From positions 1 through 9,662 of the forward strand of contig JANNQN010000010.1 in assembly GCA_031400775.1 (NCBI GenBank): DNA of 9,662 nucleotides. Reading direction: 5' to 3'. This document shows positions 1 to 5,543 of the stretch, in pieces. The first letter of the stretch is position 1. Each line of letters opens with the position of its first letter. The position numbers and the translations under genes were made by a program. The notes under the pieces are model-generated. The model saw only the letters and a program-made list of their open reading frames with translations, did no database searches and had not been told where the DNA came from. Origin of the DNA: PALSA-1355 sp031400775. GTDB taxonomy: Bacteria; Planctomycetota; Planctomycetia; Pirellulales; PALSA-1355.

Positions 1-109
1 CGGCCACGGGCTCCAGGCTTTCGCCCGGATAGCGAATCTTGGAGATCAATTCGCCGTCGGCGACGCTCTCGATGTCGAAGGCCAGGTAGCTTACGTTTGC
101 ATCGGTCAT
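1..109 (-). CDS. PolB-type 3'-5' exonuclease, N-terminal fragment (runs off left edge)
   Basis: Only the first 36 codons are present, read leftward from an ATG at 109-107 with a GAGAG ribosome-binding stretch at 116-120. The peptide begins MTDANVSYLAFDIESVADGE and shows a short beta strand followed by D12-I-E14. This is the DxE (ExoI) motif that holds the catalytic metals of DEDD-type 3'-5' exonucleases. The phrase YLAFDIESVADGELI followed by RYPGE resembles the start of the stand-alone exonuclease family related to the exonuclease domain of DNA polymerase B (Pfam DNA_pol_B_exo2). Such proteins are expected to trim 3' ends of DNA or RNA, but the substrate is not known from this fragment. The gene is divergent from pepT, with 123 bp between the two starts. 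The ExoII and ExoIII motifs lie outside the window, so family placement rests on the N-terminus alone. Confidence 0.72.
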   Translation of the reverse strand, partial: MTDANVSYLAFDIESVADGELISKIRYPGESLEPVA

Positions 110-232
110 TCAAAGCTCTCGGTCGGACGCGCCGGGGCATGGAATGACAACAGCCTACCAAATGCAACGCAAATGAGTGAAGATGGCGCAGGCGTCCTTT
201 GGAAGAAAAACTATTTCCGCGAGCGGTCAACT

Positions 233-1480
233 ATGGTCAACGAAGAGCGGCTGCTGGAGCGATTCTTGAGGTATGTGCGCGTCGACACCACGGCCCGAGA
301 AGGTCAGGCAGTCTATCCGAGCTCGCCGGGCCAGTTGGAATTGGGGCGGATGCTGAAAGACGAGTTGGTCGCCAGCGGCTTGGCCGACGCGCGGCAGAGC
401 GACAAGGGAATCGTGCTGGCCACGATTCCGTCGACGATTCCTGGCACGACCCCGGTCGTGGCCTTCAACGCCCACGTCGACACGTCGCCCGAGACCAGCG
501 GCAAGGATGTGCGGCCCGTGGTGCATCGCAACTACGGCGGCGGCGATATCGCGTTGCCGGGCCGGCCGGGACTTGTGATTCGCGTTGACGACAATCCGGG
601 TTTGCGATCGCTCGTGGGCCGGACCATCGTTACCAGCGACGGCACGACGCTGCTGGGCGCCGACGACAAATCGGGCGTGGCCGTGATCATGGAGCTGGTC
701 GACTGCTTGATGGAGCATCCCGAAGTCGAGCATGGTCCTGTGCGGGTTTGCTTTACATGCGACGAAGAGATTGGCCACGGAGTCGACCACGTGGATCTCG
801 ACGAATTGGGAGCGGTGGTTTGCTATACGCTGGATGGGCAGGGGGTCGACGAGATCGACGTCGAGACCTTTTCGGCGGACCTGGCCGAGGTGACCGTGCG
901 CGGCGTGAACATTCATCCCTCGATCGCCAAGGGCCGGATGGTCAATGCGCTGCGCGTGGCGGCCGATTTCATCAACCGGCTGCCACGGAAGACCTTGGCT
1001 CCCGAGGTCACCGACGCGAGGCAAGGCTTTCTGCACCCGTATCAACTCGAAGGCGGAGTGGCGCTAGTGACCATGCGAATTATTTTGCGCGACTTCGACG
1101 CGGCCCAACTCGCTCAACTGGCCGCGCTGTTGCACACCGCTGCCAGAGAGTCGGAGCAGGAGTTTCCCGGAGCGTCGATCGAGATCAACGTGACCCAGCA
1201 GTATCGCAACATGGCCGCGGGGTTGTCGCGCGAGCCGCGGGCAGTGCGCTTCGCCGAGCGGGCGCTCGTGCGGCTGGGGCGCAAGCCGCGCCTGACCATC
1301 ATCCGCGGCGGCACCGATGGCTCTCGCTTTACTGAGCTAGGACTGCCGACCCCCAACCTCTCGACCGGCGAACATAATCCGCACTCGCCGCTGGAATGGA
1401 CCTGTCTGGAGGAGATGGCCGACGCCGTCCGCATGCTCGTCGAGCTGGTGCAAGTTTGGGCGGAGGGTGCTAGCACGTAA
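233..1480 (+). CDS. pepT: Peptidase T (tripeptide aminopeptidase, M20B family)
   Basis: This is a cytoplasmic dizinc aminopeptidase that removes the N-terminal residue from tripeptides. From ATG 233 it has 415 residues, close to the roughly 408 of E. coli PepT. All M20 metal and catalytic signatures are present: H81-x-D83-T (HVDTSPE), the Asp pair in GADDKSG at 144-145, E178-E179 in CDEEIGHG, D201 in YTLDGQG, and H384 in TGEHNPHSPLEW. The lid and dimerisation part also matches PepT (HPSIAKGRMVNAL near 228-240, IIRGGTDGSRF near 357-367). An in-frame ATG at 173 would add 20 residues with no family counterpart. I prefer 233 because MVNEERLLERFLRYVRVDT is the usual PepT beginning, although only a weak GAGCGG precedes it. 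The gene appears to be monocistronic. A palindrome inside a GC-rich stem overlaps its stop codon. The symbol rests on motif order and length. Confidence 0.95.
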   Translation: MVNEERLLERFLRYVRVDTTAREGQAVYPSSPGQLELGRMLKDELVASGLADARQSDKGIVLATIPSTIPGTTPVVAFNAHVDTSPETSGKDVRPVVHRNYGGGDIALPGRPGLVIRVDDNPGLRSLVGRTIVTSDGTTLLGADDKSGVAVIMELVDCLMEHPEVEHGPVRVCFTCDEEIGHGVDHVDLDELGAVVCYTLDGQGVDEIDVETFSADLAEVTVRGVNIHPSIAKGRMVNALRVAADFINRLPRKTLAPEVTDARQGFLHPYQLEGGVALVTMRIILRDFDAAQLAQLAALLHTAARESEQEFPGASIEINVTQQYRNMAAGLSREPRAVRFAERALVRLGRKPRLTIIRGGTDGSRFTELGLPTPNLSTGEHNPHSPLEWTCLEEMADAVRMLVELVQVWAEGAST

Positions 1481-1488
1481 TCCCGCCC
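1458..1488 (+). repeat. GC stem enclosing the palindrome GTGCTAGCAC, at the pepT stop codon
   Basis: GGGCGG (1458-1463) pairs exactly with CCGCCC (1483-1488). Between them lies the perfect 10-bp palindrome GTGCTAGCAC (1467-1476), which overlaps the last codons of pepT; the TAA is at 1478-1480. No T-run follows, so this is not a classical intrinsic terminator. It could still stall transcription or stabilise the 3' end. The same 10-mer recurs at 9320-9329. Confidence 0.4.
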
Positions 1489-1508
1489 CGCCGCATGCAA
1501 GCTGGCGA

Positions 1509-1539
1509 ACCTAAGGGAGCTGTTCCACCTAAGGGCGCT
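1509..1539. repeat. Tandem 13-bp direct repeat ACCTAAGGGNGCT, upstream of the glycosyltransferase gene
   Basis: Two copies, at 1509-1521 and 1527-1539, match at 12 of 13 positions and are offset by 18 bp. They sit in the 214-bp gap between pepT and the glycosyltransferase gene. A weak sigma70-like pair begins five bases downstream: TTGCCA at 1544-1549, a 16-bp spacer, then TAAACT at 1566-1571. Spacing and position would suit an activator or repressor site, but the motif matches no operator I know. Function is inferred only. Confidence 0.3.
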
Positions 1540-1694
1540 ATCCTTGCCACTTCGACAGGGTTCAATAAACTTCGCGCTTCCCGCATGCCGACATAATCCG
1601 AACAGCGACTCCGATTACCACAACCCGCGTGTGCCGCCAAATTGGCAGTCTTGGATCGGCGAGTCGCTTCTGCTCGCAGCTCGTGAGGTTTGCC

Positions 1695-2669
1695 GTGCCG
1701 CGCCTAGCGATCATCGTCTCAGCAACTGGCAGCATCGCATCGCTGGAAGGGACCTTGCTCTCGGTCCTGGAAAACCGGCCTGCCGACTGCGAGATCATCG
1801 TGGCCTTGAATCAGGCCTATGCGGACCCTTACGACCTCAAAGGCGACGTCCGGTTCGTCGAACAGCAAAAAGGCGCCGCGCCGATCGCGCGCATCAATCG
1901 TGCTTTGGCCGCGACGCGAGCCCCGTTCGTGCATCTGTTGGCCAGCGGCTGTGAAGTCACCGAGGGCTGGACCGAGCCGGCGCTGTCGCGCTTTGGCGAC
2001 CGCCAAATCGCCTCGGTCGGACCTTTGGTCATGGACGCGACGAACCGCGATCGCATCTTTGCCGCGGGGGTCGGATATCGCCGCGGCGGCGCACGCGTGC
2101 TCGTGGGCCGCGGATTGACGCGACTCGCGCCCGAGACCGAATCGGCCGCGCGGGGCGCTTGCGGATTCGCGGCCTTCTATCGCAAGGCGGCGCTCGATTT
2201 TGTCGGCGGCCCGAGTTGCCAGCTAGGCCCGAGACAAGCCGACGTGGATTTGGCGCTGGTGTTCGAGCGTGCCGGATTCGGCTTCGCCCTGGAGCCGCGC
2301 TCGCGAGTATTCGCCGCGCCCGAGACCGACGCTGTGGAAGCCCCGTTCGCGCGGGCCCTGCACGAGGAACGGCTGTTCTGGCGCAATCTGCCCAGACAGG
2401 GCCGGGCGAAATCGCTGGCGGCGCATGCCGGCCTGGTTGCACTGGAATTATTGACCAGCTTTGCTCGGCCGCGGATGCTGACCCAACTGGCCGCTCGCAC
2501 TTGGGGCTGCAGCCAGGTGCTCGGCTATGCGCGGCATCGCCGAGCGCTGGAACAACTGGGGCAACGGGCCCCTCGCCCGAAGGCGGCGCGGGAACACCTG
2601 CGGGTCGATGCCCCGCACGACACGCCCAGCTTTAACGAACCGGCCGCGGCCCGCGCTCCCGTGCGCTAA
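1695..2669 (+). CDS. Glycosyltransferase family 2-like protein (degenerate DxD)
   Basis: This is a GT-A fold glycosyltransferase-like protein of 324 residues, probably cytoplasmic and acting on cell-surface polysaccharide or glycolipid; donor and acceptor are unknown. The N-terminal strand and helix are typical of GT2: PRLAIIVSATGSIASLEGTL, then SVLENRP, then CEIIVALN. The region ARINRALAATRAPFVHLL leads to the position where a DxD metal site is expected. Here it reads ASGCEVTEGW (83-92), without the usual aspartates. Later GT2 features are retained: GACGFAAFYRKAAL (154-167) and ADVDLALVFERAGF (182-195). The C-terminal hundred residues are helical and basic with no clear membrane segment. I chose GTG 1695 because GAGG at 1685-1688 lies six bases upstream and the GT2 fold begins there. 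The frame stays open to an ATG at 1629, but those 22 extra residues look non-family. It is convergent with the next gene, 50 bp away. Confidence 0.8.
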   Translation: MPRLAIIVSATGSIASLEGTLLSVLENRPADCEIIVALNQAYADPYDLKGDVRFVEQQKGAAPIARINRALAATRAPFVHLLASGCEVTEGWTEPALSRFGDRQIASVGPLVMDATNRDRIFAAGVGYRRGGARVLVGRGLTRLAPETESAARGACGFAAFYRKAALDFVGGPSCQLGPRQADVDLALVFERAGFGFALEPRSRVFAAPETDAVEAPFARALHEERLFWRNLPRQGRAKSLAAHAGLVALELLTSFARPRMLTQLAARTWGCSQVLGYARHRRALEQLGQRAPRPKAAREHLRVDAPHDTPSFNEPAAARAPVR

Positions 2670-2719
2670 GCGGTCGACTTGCGGTCGTCGGCACCAATAA
2701 ACGCACCGGTCGTTCCGCG

Positions 2720-3832
2720 CTAATTGTCGGAATCGCTCGCCAGGAGCGCCAACGGGCCTTCTTCTTCGTCGGCCAGCGTTTGCTTGCCCGGATAAAACAG
2801 CTCGCGCGTTGCCCGGAACAATCGCAAGTCGTCCTGCGAAGTGGCCTCGGCGTTGAACTTGGCTTCCAACTGAGCCATCCACTGCTGCCCCTCGGGCCAG
2901 CGCACTTCCATGATTCGACTGCAATCTTCCAGCAGTTGGTAGATCCGCGCGCGAGTTACGCCCATTCGCTTGGCTTGCTGCCGCACGCTTTGAGGGGGCG
3001 TCGAGATTCCCAGGCGCCCTTCGCTGAGCTCGTGGATCGTCGGTCCGGCGTCGATCTGAACCTGTTCCAACAGCGGCACGGCGAAACAATCTCGCACTTC
3101 GTCCGCCGACGGAACGCCGGGTCGCTCGAGAACTTGCGCAATCCAATTCTCGATCGGCTGAATGAACTTCGGAACGATCCGCAGCGACAGGTGCTGCTGC
3201 TCGGTTCCGCAACTGCCGAGCATCTCGTGAACGATGTGGAACACTTCCAGCACCACGCGAACGCGCTTCTCACCGTGCGTCTTTAACTGCCGGATCTCGG
3301 CCACGGTGTGATTCACGTACTGCTCGAGTGGAATATGCCAGATCACGGTGGGCAGAGCCTGCAGCGTGGGAGCCAGGCGTCCGAGCTTTTCGCGGCCCAA
3401 GCCGCGCTCGATCACCGTCTTTTGCCATTGCGCCCACAGCGCTTCGGAGACGATCGACGGATCGAAAGTCGTGCCCTGGCGGCGAGGCTTCTCGACCATC
3501 GTCGATTTCTTTTCGTTCAACTCAGTCAAACCGAACGGCACGGCCGGAGGATGATCCTTCGTGGCGCGCGAGAGCAGCTTGACCAACGAACTGATTTTCT
3601 TCTGCCCGATGCCGGGCGTCGCCGAAAGCTCCTCGAAGGGCGTGGCGAGCAAGTCCTTGATCGTGCGACCAAGAAATGCCAGCGGCAGCCGACGGTCGTT
3701 CGGCAAGGCCCAATAGGCCAACGGCTTTTCCAGCCGGTCCGCAAACTTGTCATCCAACAACGTTTTGCGCAGCGACAGAAAACTACTCACGATCTTGTAA
3801 TCTTCCACACTCGTTACCTTGTTCATCTTCAT
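2720..3832 (-). CDS. Putative DNA-binding protein with two alpha-CTD-like HhH segments and a sigma4-like HTH
   Basis: The protein has 370 residues and I recognise no named family. From ATG 3832, an excellent GGGAGGGAGA ribosome-binding site (3837-3846) lies four bases upstream. A TTG at 3850 is in frame but lies upstream of that site, so I reject it. Residues about 54-90 (LGRTIKDLLATPFEELSATP then GIGQKKISSLVKLL) look like the helix-hairpin-helix of the RNA polymerase alpha C-terminal domain. Residues about 175-198 (HTVAEIRQLK then THGEKRVRVVLEVF) align with it without gaps. Residues about 272-308 (RLGISTPPQSVRQQAKRMGV then TRARIYQLLEDC) resemble the helix-turn-helix of sigma70 region 4. The C-terminal tail is acidic (LADEEEGPLAL). 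There is no signal peptide or membrane segment, so it is probably cytoplasmic. A role in transcription or DNA binding is inferred from fold resemblance only. It stands alone, facing the glycosyltransferase gene, behind a 722-bp upstream gap. Confidence 0.75.
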   Translation of the reverse strand: MKMNKVTSVEDYKIVSSFLSLRKTLLDDKFADRLEKPLAYWALPNDRRLPLAFLGRTIKDLLATPFEELSATPGIGQKKISSLVKLLSRATKDHPPAVPFGLTELNEKKSTMVEKPRRQGTTFDPSIVSEALWAQWQKTVIERGLGREKLGRLAPTLQALPTVIWHIPLEQYVNHTVAEIRQLKTHGEKRVRVVLEVFHIVHEMLGSCGTEQQHLSLRIVPKFIQPIENWIAQVLERPGVPSADEVRDCFAVPLLEQVQIDAGPTIHELSEGRLGISTPPQSVRQQAKRMGVTRARIYQLLEDCSRIMEVRWPEGQQWMAQLEAKFNAEATSQDDLRLFRATRELFYPGKQTLADEEEGPLALLASDSDN

Positions 3833-4554
3833 GGGTTCTCCCTCCCGCAAACTCAGCCGGGTTTCTTTTCGCCAGCGGGCTGTCCAGTGCCACTGCCGAC
3901 AACTTGCCTCGTTCTGTTTCGTTACCGATCAATCGCCCATACGGGGCGCCAAAAACGCGTGCGCACCAACACAAAACCTGGTCGGGTTGGCGCGAGCGCG
4001 AAAACGCCTCTCGCGCGCAAACCGCCGCGGTCGAGCCTGGGCCAAAAATCTAGATGAATACCAATGTCAGGCGGGGGGGCGCTATTTACTGGTGCTCGGT
4101 GGGATTCAACCGCTACGGTGCTGGGTCTCTCGGTAAACCGAACCGCCACGCCTATCAAACCTTCTTTACGAAGATTTGCGCAATTTGTTCGAAATCTTGA
4201 ACCAAAGCGAAGACTGGAGGCCTGAACCAACACTTAGCGGCGGCGGGCTCACTCACAGTTGCGAAACACAGCGCCAGGGATCACGCAGTTCGCCCGCCAC
4301 TTCCAATCACGCCTGTTATTTTCTTGACTCCCCCAACAGGTGTCAAGCCAGACTGCTGTGCCAGTCCGCACAAGCTAAGACCGCTCATTGACTGTATCTT
4401 AATTTGATGAAAGGACTTAAGGCTACCAATAAATTATCTGAAAAAACGCCACATAGACGCCGCTGGACAGATATCTCCACCTTTTGGATAGTAAATTCCC
4501 CTCGTTATAGGGGGACAAAAATTCCGGCGCGAAAGGCTGCGGAGACCGCGCCTT
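3833..4554. other. 722-bp intergenic region, partly AT-rich, with no supported gene
   Basis: No frame here has a recognisable protein, good codon use and a ribosome-binding site together. The part nearest 3833 must hold the leader and promoter of the leftward gene, but I could not fix promoter boxes. From about 4380 to 4530 the DNA is clearly richer in A and T than the flanking genes. Small inverted repeats include AAGATTT/AAATCTT (4171-4177 with 4192-4198), CTTGACTCC/GGTGTCAAG (4323-4331 with 4339-4347, one mismatch) and CCCCT/AGGGG (4498-4502 with 4509-4513). The right end holds the probable terminator of the metallohydrolase gene. The base composition would fit an eroded insertion or a regulatory region; neither is proven. 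Confidence 0.6.
4323..4347. repeat. Inverted repeat CTTGACTCC/GGTGTCAAG
   Basis: The arms at 4323-4331 and 4339-4347 pair over nine positions with one T-T mismatch, around a 7-base CCCAACA loop. It lies in the middle of the large gene-free region, far from either gene end. It could be an operator-like dyad or an RNA hairpin; no T-run follows on either strand. Confidence 0.35.
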
Positions 4555-4555
4555 T
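4516..4555 (-). terminator. Probable intrinsic terminator of the metallohydrolase gene
   Basis: On the minus strand, AAAGGC then GCGG, loop TCT, CCGC, one bulged A, then GCCTTT forms a ten-pair hairpin at 4555-4532. Its first base is shared with the stop codon of the gene. A run of five T on the minus strand (4521-4517) follows ten bases beyond the stem. The gap before the T-run is longer than in a textbook terminator. An alternative stem, GGCGCG/CGCGCC, would bring the T-run closer to the stem. Confidence 0.5.
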
Positions 4556-5295
4556 TAGAACTCGAGCTCCATCAGGTCCCGCCCTTGCTGGGTATTGGCG
4601 AATATCGCCCGTGCGGAATCGAGCTTGAGCGCATCGCGCTCGTCGGCCATCGGATCGACGTGTACCAGCACCAACTGACCCACGCCGGCGCTGCTGGCCA
4701 ACCGAGCCACCGGCGTCGCGACGCTATGCCCAGTCAGCGTGGCGAGCTCTTGCATTGAGTCGGGGAAATAGCATTCATGCACCAGCAGGTCGACGCCGCG
4801 GATCGCACGCAGATAGGCCGAGTCGTCGCGGGCCGTCGTGTCAGTAACATAGGCCATCGAGTGCCCGGGCCAGTCCAGGCGAAAACCGATCGCTCCGCCC
4901 GGATGCTCCACAGGAAAATACGTCAAGCGCCCGCCCTGGGCCAGTTCGACGGGGCCGCTTAGCGCTCGAAACTCACAGGGCGGCTTGACCGGAAACAGCG
5001 CCTCGGCGAACAGGTGTTCGTCGATGGCCGCCAGTTTGTCGCTTTCGGCATGCACGGTAACGCGGCGCATCTTCTTGTCGCGCAAGACGTCGATCAGATA
5101 CGTGATTCCAATCACGTGATCCAAGTGCGCATGCGTGAGAAAAATATCCAGCTCGGGCGTGGCCAGGAACTTTCGGGCGCGGTACATCGCCGTGCCCGCG
5201 TCGAGAACGATCCCCAACTCCGGCAGCATCAAGCAAGCCGTCTGCCGGTGATCGTTGGGATGGTATCCGGACGTTCCCAACAAAATAAGCTTCAT
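4555..5295 (-). CDS. RNase Z-like MBL-fold metallohydrolase
   Basis: This is a predicted dizinc hydrolase of 246 residues with no signal peptide, so probably cytoplasmic. It carries the RNase Z-type metal set in order: H55-x-H57-x-D59-H60 in LTHAHLDHVIG, H131 in FPVEHPGG, D152 in AYVTDTT, H190 in LTGHS and H212 in LVLVHVDP. The start MKLILLGTSGYHPNDHRQT and the later IVLDAGTAM are typical of RNase Z and related phosphodiesterase-like MBL proteins. It is shorter than RNase Z proteins of about 300 residues or more, and I see no clear flexible arm for gripping tRNA. It may therefore be a small-molecule phosphodiesterase or similar rather than a tRNA 3' processing enzyme. ATG 5295 is preferred over an in-frame TTG at 5313; only a weak AGCGGA site precedes it. 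It lies on the same strand as the AsmA-like gene, but a 248-bp structured spacer argues for separate transcription. Confidence 0.85.
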   Translation of the reverse strand: MKLILLGTSGYHPNDHRQTACLMLPELGIVLDAGTAMYRARKFLATPELDIFLTHAHLDHVIGITYLIDVLRDKKMRRVTVHAESDKLAAIDEHLFAEALFPVKPPCEFRALSGPVELAQGGRLTYFPVEHPGGAIGFRLDWPGHSMAYVTDTTARDDSAYLRAIRGVDLLVHECYFPDSMQELATLTGHSVATPVARLASSAGVGQLVLVHVDPMADERDALKLDSARAIFANTQQGRDLMELEF

Positions 5296-5374
5296 CGTGC
5301 AATCCGCTGGCAATCACTTCGAGCGTGCGAACTTTCCATGAGGAGGTATTGGGCCCTTGGTGCGCTTAGGCGGG

Positions 5375-5436
5375 TCGACCGCCGGCGCATCGGTGCTCGT
5401 AATCGGCACGATACCACAAAACCCGCCGGCGGTCGG
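5375..5436. repeat. Nested hairpin in the metallohydrolase leader region
   Basis: GACCGCCGGCG (5377-5387) pairs perfectly with CGCCGGCGGTC (5424-5434), and the stem extends outward by one C-G pair and one U-G wobble. Inside it, ATCGGTGC (5389-5396) pairs with GCACGAT (5406-5412) with one bulged base. It lies about 80 bases upstream of the metallohydrolase start codon and downstream of the AsmA-like stop. It may be a structured 5' leader or a 3' end of the upstream unit. No known riboswitch class is recognised. Confidence 0.5.
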
Positions 5437-5472
5437 CGCTCGATCGGCCGGGGAGGCTATCCAAGAATTGTC

Positions 5473-5522
5473 GGGGACTGTCCCAATTTTGCGATGGCCT
5501 CGAGCAAAATGGGCCTGTCCCC
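5473..5522. repeat. REP-like imperfect palindrome
   Basis: The arms are GGGGACTGTCCCAATTTTGC (5473-5492) and GCAAAATGGGCCTGTCCCC (5504-5522). They form 16 Watson-Crick pairs in blocks of 6, 4 and 6, separated by a 3x3 internal loop and one bulge, around an 11-base loop. The GGGGACNG/CNGTCCCC ends with an AAAAT/ATTTT core recall the repetitive extragenic palindromes of many GC-rich bacteria, which are often dispersed by RAYT (IS200-like Y1) transposases. No such transposase is in the window. It begins 21 bases beyond the AsmA-like stop codon, where it may also protect the transcript's 3' end. Confidence 0.6.
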
Positions 5523-5543
5523 CTCTCCGGGACCGGATAGGCT

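Noticed and set aside
173..232. Upstream in-frame ATG at 173 as the pepT start
   Set aside because: It adds 20 residues unlike any PepT N-terminus and has no ribosome-binding site; the family start fits ATG 233.
227..1045. Long open frame antisense to pepT
   Set aside because: It lies opposite an unmistakable peptidase T and its residues look like a codon-shadow product (rich in R, H, A) with no domain.
2448..3212. Long minus-strand frame bridging the glycosyltransferase and the HhH/HTH protein
   Set aside because: It overlaps two supported genes, has no recognisable domain and has the Arg/Ala-rich composition of a shadow frame.
4090..4115. tRNA-like TPsiC sequence (GGTTGAATCC on the minus strand)
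   Set aside because: The flanking five-base arms do not pair and no acceptor or anticodon stem can be drawn.
4054..4200. 48-residue plus-strand frame beginning MNTNVRRGGAIYWCSVGF
   Set aside because: The start has no ribosome-binding site and no domain is recognised; it is too short to support without homologues.
3922..4233. 103-codon minus-strand frame upstream of the HhH/HTH gene
   Set aside because: It starts with GTG without a ribosome-binding site, its codon use is unlike the neighbours and I recognise no motif.
4404..4628. 74-codon plus-strand frame in the AT-rich part
   Set aside because: It has no ribosome-binding site, runs antisense into the end of the metallohydrolase gene and resembles nothing known.
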